DNA of 64,000 nt, taken from Cinclus cinclus. Taxonomy: Eukaryota > Chordata > Aves > Passeriformes > Cinclidae. The notes under the pieces were generated by a model, which did not search any database, was not told the origin of the DNA, and saw only the letters and a list, made by a program, of their open reading frames with translations. Position numbers and translations under genes: made by a program. Of the stretch, positions 1 to 18,579 are shown piece after piece (positions within the stretch are counted from its first letter, which is position 1; each line of letters begins with the position of its first letter). Where the stretch lies: positions 20,430,142-20,494,141 of the forward strand of contig NC_085049.1 of the NCBI RefSeq assembly GCF_963662255.1. Direction: 5' to 3'.

Positions 1-27
1 TTCTCCCACAGTCATGTCACTGAAAAC
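1..27 (-). CDS. KIAA0930: KIAA0930 orthologue, exon 6 (5' part only, cut by window edge)
   Basis: On the minus strand an acceptor ending in TTGGCAG precedes nine codons that translate to VFSDMTVGE. These follow directly, in phase 0, from the last codons (EE) of exon 5. From memory of the human protein, the same residues follow the SFEE segment. The rest of the exon and the C-terminal half of the protein lie beyond the left edge of the window. The protein has no established biochemical role that I know of. The short length makes this call depend on the match to the family and on the continuity of frame with exon 5. Confidence 0.9.
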
Positions 28-6192
<6,165 letters not shown>

Positions 6193-6635
6193 CTAATGAA
6201 AATACCACATCTCTTTGAAAACTATTACTTAGAGGTACCTATTTCCAAACATAAAACTGGTATCAGAAGCTGCACATCATGTAGCTCCCTAGTTTTCCGT
6301 CAGGATCAGACTTTGCTGACGATGCAAGGCTTTGTGTGGAAATTAACTGTGGAAACATGGGACGTATAGGAAAACAGGGAAGAAAGGCAGGAGAACCTCT
6401 CTGTGCAGAAGAACCTCAGTTTTGGACAGAAGCTTCATTTATTTCTTGTAACAGGTATGTTTCAGCAAAAATAAAATTAATAAAATGAGGGATGCACACA
6501 CATACATATTTGTCTTAATACAGTCCCTCAGAATCAAGCATGTCACTACACTAATGCTCAACACAGTCCAGCCCATAGCTATTGCTTATTTTCCATCGTC
6601 ATGGGAGTCTCTGGGAAGACAAAATCCAATAATTA

Positions 6636-6735
6636 AATCACAGAACATGCTGACTTGGAAGACAGGCACAAAGATCATCCAGTCCAACTCTTGGCCCTGT
6701 TCAGGACTATACCCAAGAGTCATATAAGGTGTCCC
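6636..6735 (-). repeat. CR1 LINE 3'-end fragment
   Basis: The plus strand reads as the reverse complement of a CR1 tail, with AATCACAGAACATGCTGAC followed by the ATCATCCAGTCCAACTC signature and a run resembling TGGCCCTG...AGGAC. Similarity fades after about 6,735, where LTR-like sequence soon begins. It is diverged and non-functional. Confidence 0.7.
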
Positions 6736-6777
6736 TTGAGGTTGGTCCTGTGTGCTCCACAGAGGATATTTTGGAAA

Positions 6778-7580
6778 CTCCTTTGTACTGGGCTTGCACG
6801 GCCAGGTTTTGGTAGTAAGGGAGCTATAGAGATGGCTCCTGTGAGCAGCTGCCAGAAGCTTCCCTTATATGCAGCAGAGCCAGGCAGCTCCAGGATGGAT
6901 GTGCTCCTGACCAAGATTGAGCCTGTCTGTGAGAGTGGCAACACCTCAGGAATAACAGGTTTAAGAAGGGGCAGGTAGATACCTGAGAGAGGCTGTGACC
7001 CTGTGGACAATCCACAATGGAGCAGGATCCTGGCAGTATGTGAGGGAGAAGAGCCCAGACTGGAGCAGGATTGCTGGCAGGACTTGTGACCTTGTGGGGG
7101 ACCTAGACTGGAACCACCTGTGTCTGAAGGACTGACCCTGTGGAAGGGATCCACACTGAAGGATTCTCCCATGGGAGGGACCCCACTCTAGATCAGAGAA
7201 AGATTGTGATGAGCCCTTACACTAAGGACAAAAAAGCAGAGGCAATGCATGAGGAACTTACAATAACCATAACCTCCACTCCCCATGACCCTGTGTTGCC
7301 AGAGGGGTGAAGAGGTAGAGACAAACAGAAAAGAAGGCCAGGAAGAAGGGAGGGGAGAAGGTGTTTTTAAGATTTTGTTTTATTTTTCATTGGTAATAAA
7401 TTAAACTAAATTCCCTGAATTAAGTCTGCTTTGCCTGTTACAGCAACTGGTGAGCAATCTCTCTCTGCCCTTCTCCTGATCCATGAGCCTTTCATTGTAT
7501 TTTCTCTGCCCTGCCCAGTGATGGAGCAGTGTTGGTAGCACCTGCCAGCATCAACATCCTGCAACTTTTTCAAAGGTTTC
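6778..7580 (+). mobile_element. Solo-LTR-like endogenous retrovirus remnant
   Basis: The stretch resembles a common avian ERV LTR type that I recall from songbird genomes. It has an opening part with GGTTTTGGTAG and an AAGCTTCCC motif, then TTTAAGAAGGGG. Next comes an internal series of 45-55-bp imperfect repeats containing TGGAGCAGGAT-like and CCTGTGG-like words (about 6,985-7,190). Then follow a purine-rich GAAGAAGGGAGGGGAGAAGG tract, a T-rich run, and a GTAATAAATTAAAC segment holding an AATAAA signal (7395-7400). No coding region for viral proteins is present. Exact ends and target-site duplications were not identified. Confidence 0.6.
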
Positions 7581-7776
7581 ACACTGGAACTACTGACTGG
7601 ACACAGCTACGTACAAGATTTTCAGCTGTACTAAAAGACAAGCAAATGAAAAATCACAAATAGCCTCAGAACATAAAAACAACTCTACCTATCCTAACAA
7701 ACTAAAGCAGCTGAGACAAATATAAAATGATGGTGTAGAACACTGAGGTGAATGTAGTTTGACACTTCCAACACAA

Positions 7777-7820
7777 ATTAAAATAAAAATAAATAAAAAT
7801 AAATAAATAAAGATAAAATA
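7777..7820. repeat. (AAAT)n microsatellite
   Basis: An imperfect run of AAAT/AAAAT units with no other content. Confidence 0.9.
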
Positions 7821-8874
7821 CAGCAAAGAACAGGGAAACAGTAAAATTTCAGGACTGCCACTACCATCAGATACCATGAAAACTGAACACACTGTTCTTA
7901 ACCATTAATTTTTAAATGTAGAAATAGTTCTTTTTTTAAAGACATTATTCTTCTTTTGGTTTATTTTTATTTCTTTCAAGGTTCCCATCCATGATTTTTT
8001 TTGGGCAATATAATTACACAAACTACAAAAATCTAAAGATGTGAGCAGATGAGGGAAACAATCTAATTTAGATTTATCTCCAAACAAAGGTAATACTTGC
8101 ATTTCTGTGCCTAAAAGCACAGAAACATGACATGAACACAATTCCAGAAATATCCTGTGAAACAATAGCCATCCTGTCTCTGAATGAAACAGGGTGAAGG
8201 CAGGACTGAGTAATGGCAGGGTAAAACTCCAGCTTTAAGTAACACCAGGTAAAGCAAAACCAAGTGCACAGCAGACACTGTTTCAGTCTCTCCTGTCTCT
8301 GTATCCCTGGAGCCTTTAATTTAAGCCAAGTAACAGTTAATCACCTCATAATACTGAAGTTTAAGCCTCCCTCTGCCTTCAGAAGTCAGCCACTAATTCT
8401 TTCTGCTGGTGAAATTCACTCACACATGAACAACTTCTCCCCAGCAATTACAATGCCAGTTCTCAACAACTCTTTCATGGAACGCCCCACAAGTCTATCA
8501 CAGATATTGACAGGAAAAGGGCTTTCTTTAACCACATCTTCCCTGTGCACTAATTCAGGGTAGGATTCCTTGGTGTACAATCTGTGGGTCAAGGCAGAGT
8601 GGACTTCTGTGAATCACAGCTCTCCATGGACTGGAGAACATGCTGGATTTCAGACAGCTGAGTCCTCCCTGGAAAACAAATCTGTCCCAGCCAGGCATCC
8701 AGAGACACTGGTCTCTTTTTTTCCATCAATTCTCACCCCAAACCTCAGCTGTCCAGTATCTTTGTAATGTAGTATCTCCAATGGATTCTCAAAACATACA
8801 TGTGATGGCTAACAGCTGGCCTGAAAGCCTCATAGGCACAAGTAACCCTGACCTTAACTTGATCAGCCTATACC

Positions 8875-9106
8875 TGTGAAGGAAAGGAAACATCTTTGGG
8901 AGAGAGGGCACTGAGAGGAGGAGGGACTTGGCTGCAGAGAATGGACACCAGCCAATCCCTGACGAGGCAGCTATTGGTCAGTGAGCTGGGTGGCACCAAG
9001 ATTCCAGCCAATTTTTAATCATATAAAAGCAAGTGGTGAGCAATAAGGTTTTGCTATTGCCACATGAGCCTTGGAGCATCATGTTGCGTCCGTCTCAATT
9101 GCGACA
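8875..9106 (+). mobile_element. Compact LTR-like element with CCAAT and TATA motifs
   Basis: About 230 bp with the order expected of a small LTR. There is a purine-rich start beginning TGTGAAGG, CCAAT boxes at 8952-8956 and 9008-9012, and a reverse CCAAT (ATTGG) at 8973-8977. A TATAAAA box lies at 9022-9028, then an AATAAG at 9042-9047 and a CpG-bearing tail ending in GCGACA. No clear target-site duplication flanks it with these ends, so the limits may be wrong. It is oriented antisense to the host gene. No coding sequence is associated. Confidence 0.45.
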
Positions 9107-10857
9107 CGTGGATTTCTGCAGCATCTCCATGACTAACGTCACCAAGGCTATCACTGATAGAATGTGCTTCAGAGGTGCTTCAAGCTATAATAAGCTACTG
9201 GAACACTTAGAAGTGTCCTAAAAAAGGGTCTGATGACCTCAGATAGCAGTGTACCTCCATTAGAATGCAAATAATAAAGGGCCTTCAGTGTCTTTATTTT
9301 CACTATAGTTCCTGAACACTTCACATACAACTAGGTTTGTTCCTAATGAAGTGAACTAAAATCATAAAATACATACACACACTCTTACAACTTTCAAAAT
9401 ATTATGTTAGATAAAGATGTGGAGACCCTAAGGTTCGAATCAGCCTCACAAATGTTCTAAGCTAATTTAATACATTAGTAATGGGGAAAGGATGGGTTAT
9501 ATTGATTTCTGCAATGAAAAAACTTAAAAAAAATTCACGGTGTTTTTACCAGCAGATGAGATTAGCAGAAGGTAGATTCAGTCTGAGCAAAAACTACCCA
9601 GCTTTGGCTGGGTTTGTGTGCAGTGATTCCTGCTCATCTGGCCCTTGAGGAGAAGGTGCAGGTAGTTCATTAAAAAAAAAGGAAACACTGTACATAAGAG
9701 TGCCTGAAACCAGTAGCAATGCAAGTCTGTGTGACAAACACTGCAATCTTAGCAATATCTCTCTCCAGCTGGAGCGCTTCCTTCAGCTTCAGCAAGGTTT
9801 GTTATACAGACAGGGACTTGCCAAAAGTCATGTCAAAACTTTCCCTGCAGCACAAAGCTTTTTTGGCAAAACTCCCCACCTTCAGACATGGAGAAAACAG
9901 TCACTCTTGGCTTCCCTCTCTATACATATCAACAGCATGATGCAATTCAGGAAAAAAAAAAATACTATCTCACGAGCTATCTACACCCTTTGGCACAGGA
10001 AAAGGGCCTTTTCTCAGACCAAGAGACCACCACAAAAAAAATGGGCGTTGTTGGTCTAATATCCCAGGACTTGTGCTTCCTGTGTTTTACCAAGCTGGGA
10101 AGCCTCAGACGTGCAGAGCCATGTTCAGTGCCCAGCAGTGCTGGAGAACAGATACTCAACAGGACATAGGCTGGGCTGGCCAGTTGGCCATGGAAACCCA
10201 TCTGCTCATGCATCTGTTCACCAGTGACATCCCTGTCTCTGCTAAATGGGAAGGAAATCAAAGGAGCCTGCTATTTACTGGAACATGCAGAGAAGCCCTG
10301 TGGAACGGATGTACTCCCAGTCCTGTCACACAAGGAAGCTGATGTGACAAGCCTTCACTAGAATATTTATATCCAAGATAATATTTAGAAGGGGACAGCT
10401 GTATTCAAAATGCAACAATGTCCTAAAATGAAAAAGAAAGATTCTTTCAGATGTTATATGGAGAAGCTTTCTTAGGATTACGGCTATTGAAATTTTCAAT
10501 GATGGTAACAGCAGAGGACAGTGTTAAGAATGCCCTCCAGGACAAAATTCCTATTCCTTTTTTGGGATACTATAAATTATTCAGAATTTGCACCTGATCC
10601 TCACAGAACACACTCCGGAGCCCACATAAAGGCAGCATAATGCCCAGTAGCTATGGCAACTCAACACCCACAATAGCTATAAAGCTGAAACAAAGCCCAC
10701 TGCAATAAAGCAACTGCAAACTATGCAAGAAGTTCAGCTACAGACAAACCACCCATTTTGAAAAGTTTGCTTCTGTGTCAATTACTTGAAGTCTGTGCCC
10801 ACAACCCTTTATACAACCAAATAATCACAAACTTTGGGAACTTTTCCTTGTGCTAGT

Positions 10858-11270
10858 GTCTCGGTTTAGAGAAAAGTTTAGGAGAAGAACACTCTGGAAT
10901 GAGTGTTTCCTCTAACAAAAAAGGGGTTCCAACAATCCCTTTCTGCCAATGAGAGACTAACACTAGTGGATGAAAGTGAAAAAAAACAACTGTTTATGGA
11001 CAAACAGAGTGTCAGCACAGCACAGGAAAAAGTGGTGAATGAATGCTAGATACTGGACTGTGAGACCTGATGGTACTCAGCCTGGGGCTCTAAGAGAAAG
11101 CTGCACCCACACAGTGCATCCCTTACTGTGTCCACTGAACAACTGCAGTTGGAGTCCCAGCTTGAAACAACAAAGTCAGCTCACATGTAGCCTTTATTCC
11201 TCTTGATATTCAGTCCTGCAAAGTTGTTCCAAATATTCACATGGGGTTTAGTGTGGCTGTAATTCCTCTA
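10858..11270 (+). repeat. Possible ERV/LTR-type repeat fragment
   Basis: It opens with TGTCTCGGTTTAGAGAAAAG at about 10,856, a form that resembles songbird ERV repeat starts as I recall them. A long stretch with CACTAGTGGATGAAAGTG and a run of A follows. I cannot define ends or family and found no protein similarity, so this is a weak call. Confidence 0.35.
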
Positions 11271-13794
11271 ATTCCTCACAACCTAATCTTTCTCCTGTCA
11301 TTTATGGATCTGTTTGCAGGTAGTGGCATAATGACCTAAGACTGCCCTGGAGTTAACCATTTACTTTACCTAAGAATGAGAAGTGATCTGATTTGTCAAG
11401 TCCAGCCCCTGAAATTTAGGGTTAATTACACTGCTTAATTATCCTAACTCTTTTAGAGAAGATGAGGTACCGCTGCAAACATCTCCCAACTTTGATTTGT
11501 TGGCACCCTCTCCTCCCAGCCAAGTGTCCTTCCAGGGGAAGAACAGACACTGGTCTATGAGTAGTTCGAAACTGAATGGTGAAGTTCAAAAGTCAGAACC
11601 CAGTTAGCTCTTAATGAGAGCAAGAGTAAAAGGCATGCAGGGCAAAACAGCTAGAAAAAGCAGCTTCCTCCATCTTCAAAGACAGAAAACTCTCCTGTAA
11701 CCTTTGCCTTTCATCACTAGAACAAAAAACTGCTTGCCCTCTTCATATGAGGGCACACACCAACCAACCTTTTTAGATCCTGCAACTGCTTTAAGATTGT
11801 GTTTTCTCACTGAATTCTCACTTTCTTCTCATTGTTATATAAGTTTATATCTCAGTATTAAAGAAATCACAAAGTTAATTATAGGTCTTGCAAAAGTACT
11901 TCATCACAAGGCATGTACTCTGTTTGCTTCTTTTCAAGAAGCACAAGACATTCCTTCTGACTGGCAAGTCACAACCACAGAAAACAAATTATTTAACAAG
12001 CCTACACATCTGTTTTCAGTATCTGCACATTGTGTATGAAAAAGTTTTGGAAGTGATAAGAATAAGTAAATTATACAACTGAGAAATGCTAACAGGACTC
12101 ACAGAATTAAAAGTAAACTTCAACCAACCATAATTGAAATTACTTAGATGAAAGGGACCCCAAAAATCTAGTTCTGCTTTTGTAACTTCAGAAATAGCAG
12201 AAGAGGTATAAAAGATGAAAAATAAAACCCTAAATTGTTCAGATTACTGGAGCAGTCTGAGTACTTGAAGATGGTCATCAAACAAATTAAGGGGAAGCAA
12301 AAAATGTGCATACCATAAGTTACATGGGTGGAGAACTGGGAACGGGGAAACTGTTTATTCCTAGCCTGGCTGTGGCACCAGAACAGTGGTTAACAGTGAC
12401 TAAGACAGGGCTGGGAGTTCAAATATGCTGAGCAGCATCAGCAAGGCAAGAATGACTTGGCTGTGGGATCCTGACAAAGTCATCTTTGCTGCTGCCTCAC
12501 ACTTGTACTGTGTGAATCCCACCAACTTTCATTCCCCAGATGCTCCATGGATCTGCTAAATCAGCTTTGCAAAATGAAACTAAGAGATACATGTGTGACC
12601 ATTTAAACATTTTCAAACAGGTCCCAGAGAGTAACCTGTATATTCAGGTGCTGAAACAAGTTGCTCACTGTTGCCTTATTCCTGTATTGTCATTTTTCAG
12701 CCTTTCTGAAGCTCCTAGGGAAGCACAAGATCCTGAAGCAACACACAGTGTGCGCCTTCTGCAGTATCCAGTCAGCAGGACTCAGGAAGATACCTCTGTA
12801 GGCAGCACACACAGCCATGGGAGAAAGAACCATTTAAAAAAAAAATTACCATTATAGAATGGTAATAAATCAGTGTGCTTCAAACCATCTCTCTTGTATG
12901 CATAAGAAATGCATAAACCGCATTAGTGACCAGAAGACAGGGTGGGTGAAAATCCTGGTGCAGATATTAGACATTTAAGTTCTAATCACCAATGTTATTA
13001 TAAATGTGATGATGTTATGCCAGAAGTCCAATTCAATTGCATATTAATTTCAGCACTGAACCCAGACCTTCTCATACCTCTAATAAGCGAGTTGACCAGC
13101 CTGTAACCCACAGATCAAATCCACTAAGTGCTCTGATGAACCAGTGGCTTCATAAGGCTTTTGGGGAGCTCCAAGCAGACAATTTTAGCTTTTCCAGGAT
13201 GCAAGCCCAGCCTAGCAGTGCTCTTCTGTCCCTCCACTCCCCAGTGACTCAGACAGATATGCATTTCTGGTACCAAATTATTCAGCACAATTCATCAGAC
13301 AGGAAAACTGGGTATGGGCTTCTTCCCTTCCCAGTGAAGTTGCTCCCTGTAGCAGAGAACAGAGCATCTTCTTGGCTGCCACGTTTCAGGGCCATTCATA
13401 TTAAAATCACATCTGATTTGGACTTTCTTGTCACCCTATTTGACTGCTTAAGAAGAGTTCTTCAGAGACTGGAAGCAATATAAAGCAATTCATTAAAAAT
13501 GCCCCTGCAGCCCACACCCCTTCCTGACTCTGGAATTCTGTGACTGTGATACTGTGAAAGTATTTCAGTGGAACGCTTGCTTTGTCTCAGACAGGAATTT
13601 ACTCTGGAAATAGGGCAGAAGATGAGAGCATTACCACCCTGACTGGTGTTAGCCTGCCACGTGTGTCACAAGCATAGCACAGGTCACAGACAGCTTGGAT
13701 CATTCCACGTGGAAAAGATGTTCCTGTCACACTCATCATAGTATTTTCTTCCCTCGGCTGTTTTTTTCCAAGCAATCTGCCACAGCACAGAGGA

Positions 13795-13862
13795 AATGGA
13801 GATGGCCTTGAAGACCTTAAAGGTCTCTTCCAACTTGAATGATTTTATAAATGCATCATGAA
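13795..13862 (+). repeat. Short CR1 LINE 3' tail
   Basis: The words AAAGGTCTCTTCCAACTTGA followed by ATGATTTTATAAATGCA match the end of a sense CR1 copy, where consensus copies end in repeats of ATTCTATG. Only the last tens of bases are recognisable. Confidence 0.6.
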
Positions 13863-16800
13863 GAGAGGTTCTCAGTGAAGAGAGGCTCTCAGCAGGTCTT
13901 TTATGCTCACACATTTAGACAACCAAAGTAGCATGAGAAAGCACAGGGATTTCTGGCATGAGAAACTGCAAAAGAAAGGTCTTTACATTGAAGATGTTGA
14001 GCTCCTTACAAAAAAAAAAAATCAGAGCATCAATCTGATAACACCAAGGTTCCTTTTTCATGTTTCAAAATGAAAGCATTGTGTGGATGCTGAACTGAAG
14101 GACCCACTGCTCCTGATCACTGCAACACCTCTGCAAGTTCAGCAGAATGAAGAGCTGAGGCACAACAGCCAATTCTGTACCAACCTGGATATGTTGCAAT
14201 AATTGTTTGTTCCCACATACTACCCATGAACAAGGAGAAAATTTATTCAGCAAAAAAAGATGCAATTTTTGGTCATTTGTTTTCTCTTCAGCATTTGGGT
14301 AGTTGCATGGGACTGTCATGAAGTATAGCATACAGCTCTTCTGAAGACATCCTCTTTGCTTGCAATGCTGAAAAAAACCCCAATGCTGGAACAGAGCTAG
14401 CAATGAAAGATTCTTAAAACTTGTATTTTTATTAGATGCTGAGTTCAGGTTGCTGAATCTTCCAGGCAGCCAACTGAATTACGGATTCAGTTAGGAAAAT
14501 CCTGTGATTTTCTGTGCGAGTCACATGCCTGAAGTAATATAGGTTTGGAAACTGACTGGTCACACCACAAGCAGTATTTGTTGAGTCACAGATCCAGATG
14601 CACATGAACATGTAAACCATGGCTCTCTTCAGTTCTGTCTCTGAAGTTGCAGTCACAACATCAGTAGCTTAAGCTTTTCGGAGACTTAACAGTCCTAATG
14701 ACTATCCTGTGCATTTGCCAGCATCTCTACTCCTCCACATTCATAGGATGCTGAAGAAAATAGGAACAACTCCAATATCCAGGCAAGCTCAGAACATATG
14801 CCCAGGGTATCTTAGGTTTATCTTTTTTATTGCTTTGCCTTATAGAAATGGCACCTTTTCAGGTGACAAGGCATGATGAAAGGCAGAATACAACCTACTG
14901 GTCTATTACTGAAGTTTTATCTTTGTTTCCCAGCTGCCTGCATAACACTATATACTTGCATATTCTGGATTCCCAGAAGAAAGTAAAGCTGGACTCCACA
15001 GAAATCAGAGATACTCAATCTTGATTTAACAGAATTTTAAAATCATAATCCTAAGTCTAACCACATTAACCTTTCAAACTTACAATGTCCAAAACCCTTT
15101 GGAAGTGAGGATCAGGGCTTACATTTTCTAGTAGGTCACATCAGCTAGCATGAGAGGTAGCAGCAAAGCAGTTTTTGAGTCTCAATTTAATAAAGAGGGA
15201 CAAGTCAAAGGGATTCCACTTTACAAAACCCTGCTAAATTCCTTAACCTTGGGAAAAGCTACAAAAAGCTACACTCCGCAGTGCCTTGTTCTGCAAAGAA
15301 CCTGACACAGGGGGTCTGTTGTTTTGTTTAAAGACACTAAGAGAAGATGCATTTTCAAAACTTGGAAAGAAAAACTGCAAGAGTATTATTGTGACATGCC
15401 AAGGAAAAACAGAATTAAATGTACTTCTCCGGGATCCAAGAGTCTGTATAGTGGATATAGCCCATAATTCAATATGGCATTTCTGCCCTGGTATTCACAT
15501 ATTAGGAGCTTAATTGCTGCTTCACCCATCTATGCTTAGTTTAGAAATTGGTGTGAAGGCAAAGAGAAGCAAATGGAAAGTCACATAGAGACCAGGCAGA
15601 GTGCAAAGCAGATAATTCAAAAGGCCTTTTAAAATAAAATTTATGATGGTAGAGAAGTTTACTACCAGCACCTATTAGACACACCAAATGGTACAACTTA
15701 TTACTTCAAGCTGTTGTGACTAAGCTGCATCCAAAGTCCTTCACATTCAGTCTTAAAAATGAGCAGAACCTCTAATCTGGTCTTATCAGATTTTTTCTGC
15801 TTATCCTCTGTTACACTACAATTTAAAATCAAATGTTATTGCCAACACTCTGTCAGCTCAAGTAAGCACAGAAAAACCCAAACCCACAAGCAGGAGCTAC
15901 TTTTAATCACATAGGACAAGCACCAAAGCCTGGCAACCACTAGATTCATTGACACTTGTTTCCCACTGACACATATCATAATACAGGGCATGGAAATGAC
16001 ACAAACAAACACCACCATTGTCAGCATTCAGACAAACAGCCTCTCCCCACTCAACCCCTTTCGTCATCGTCATCAGTACCTATCCTCAAAGCTGGACAGA
16101 TCTTATTTTCATGGACATAAACTAATGTTCTGAGCTGACATGGGAAAACGAGTCATCTCTGCCAGCATTCTTCAGCCAAAACCTGCAGCAGCCAGCTAAG
16201 CACAGAGCACATACATAGTAGTATTTGTGGAAGAACTATAATGAACTTGCTTCACTGTACAACCAGACTACAAAGTCATCCTCAATGCGGTCCCTGAAGA
16301 AGTCATCACCAGACCATTTGTCTCAGCCGGGCATAAAGCAGGAGCCAACAGCTCCTGTACAGCTCCAGTTCTAGTTCTAAATGCCCCCAAACAACTCTGA
16401 ACTCCCCCCTTCATTTGCCTTCAGTCTACCCCTGGAAATCTAAATGAGAGCACCCACAGCTTGGTGGGTGGCAGGGAGGCTTGCACTTCCATCCAGCTTC
16501 TACAGATAACAGTCTCCATCTTCTTCCCCTGTAAGAGTATGACTTTGGCATTTTGGCATCATTTTTCAAGGAAGAATGTCCAAAACTACTAAGTAAATTA
16601 AAAACCCATGAGTGAAATCAAATAGGAAGACAGCTGAACAAGTACAATGAATCACCAGCTATGAAGTTTCACAAAGCAATTGAAGTACCTCAAAGTCACA
16701 GGAAAGGTTCAATTCTCAGAAGCCATGCAAAATACAGTCAGCCACAGGAGAGCTATAAAATGCTGCATGTGCTATAACGCCCACTTCCCATCCCAGCTGT

Positions 16801-18081
16801 TACTGCACACAGTTCACTAATGCTAATTTTGTAGTAACCACCACTTATGCAACCTCCTCACAAATAAAAATTACTTATGGTGCTTTCAGAAAGCCTAAAT
16901 AATGCTCTGAGAGCAAATGAAAGGGTTTATGTCATTGTCACCTATCCACAAGTGGTTCAACACTTTAAGCTAATGAATCAGTTAAACAGATTGATCAGGG
17001 GGTCTGTGAATGGATTCAAGCAACTAGGCTGTCTCTGAGATTCACTTTCCTTATTGAGAAGGACTAGAGATTAAACAACCCATACTTTTACCAGGCTGAA
17101 CAGAGCCATATATTTGATGTGAAACAGGGATGCTTTTATAGTCACTTAAACAACTATCAGTGAATGGATGGAAGTTTCCGCCACAAGTCTTAAAGCTCCA
17201 AATACACTAGCTGAAGACTAAACCACTCATCTGATAGAGAAAGAACTGTATTTTGCCATCTTCTCCTTAGTGGCTGTCATGATGGAAGTTGGAGAGCCAG
17301 GGAGAAGAGAGAAGATAATTCTGTGCATTTTCTGTATCTTCATCAAAAGTGTGGGAAAATCTTCTGGAATCTTTTTCTCAAGGGAGCCAACAACTCTGAC
17401 TCTTTACATCACCACATCTGAACCCAGAGAACTCTTGTATAGCTAGTTACAAACACTTTCACATCCACCATCCACAAATACCTGTGATTCAACAACAGTG
17501 TCAATTATTTACATGTGTCAGGAAATTAATCCGTCTTTCCCTCCTGCATTTATCTTCCTGCAGCCTTAAAAAAGGCTGCAAATAAATAAAACTATCCTAC
17601 CTCTTGCTTCTGTTTCCCCCAAGATGAAAACTGCCATGGAATACTAAGAAGTTTCTCAGATCTCTAATGGGGAAATAGCTGTGCAGCAGCACTAGGATAC
17701 CTGACTGTGCTTGCAAGGAACAGTAGTTCTTTACGAGGGGCATATAGTCTTAAATGTAGACTATGAGAATACAGTAGTTTCTCCAATGCTTGTCATTGCT
17801 GTACCCCAGCTTCAGGAGGTTGCTTGTATTCTGCTACTGAGTACACCCAACAGATGTTCATTCCTGATACTCTGGTTATCTCAGACCGTTTTCTTCTAGA
17901 AATACCAGTGTGACTATCTTCCTTCTCCTTTTTTATTCCCTTCCTACAGACTTATGCTATAAGTTTATAAAGTATCATCACTGAAAAGTACAACAAAAAT
18001 CAGCTTTCCAAAAAGGCAGGGAAGCGTTCTGATTTTCTCAAGTCTATGATAGTGCACCTCATTTACACTGCTTTTGATGTT

Positions 18082-18165
18082 ACAGAATCACAGAATTGTG
18101 AGGGTTGGAAGAGACCTCTGGAGATCATCCAGTCCAACCCCCCTGCCAAGGCAGGGTCACCTGGT
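18082..18165 (-). repeat. CR1 LINE 3'-end fragment
   Basis: The plus strand shows ACAGAATCACAGAATTGTG, then GGTTGGAAGAGACC and ATCATCCAGTCCAACCCCC, the reverse complement of a CR1 3' end. It is well preserved over about 80 bp and lies 180 bp downstream of exon 2 in gene orientation. Confidence 0.85.
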
Positions 18166-18324
18166 GTTCACAACCTTAACCATGGTATTTCCTTATGGAT
18201 CAATTTTGTATAATATCTTGTGGTAAGCAGAGCTGGAAATTCCTTATCCTAGATTTGCAATTCTTCAGATGTGTCAGGTACTCTGCAACACCAAATTCCA
18301 TGTTACCTGAAACTACCCAAGTTA

Positions 18325-18579
<255 letters not shown>

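Noticed and set aside
6655..7172. Overlapping ORFs of 107 and 150 codons on opposite strands
   Set aside because: They lie in the CR1 tail and LTR-type element and resemble no protein.
13037..13483. 148-codon plus-strand ORF in intron 2
   Set aside because: No recognisable domain, biased composition or splice context, and its length is within chance expectation for 64 kb. Would need transcript support.
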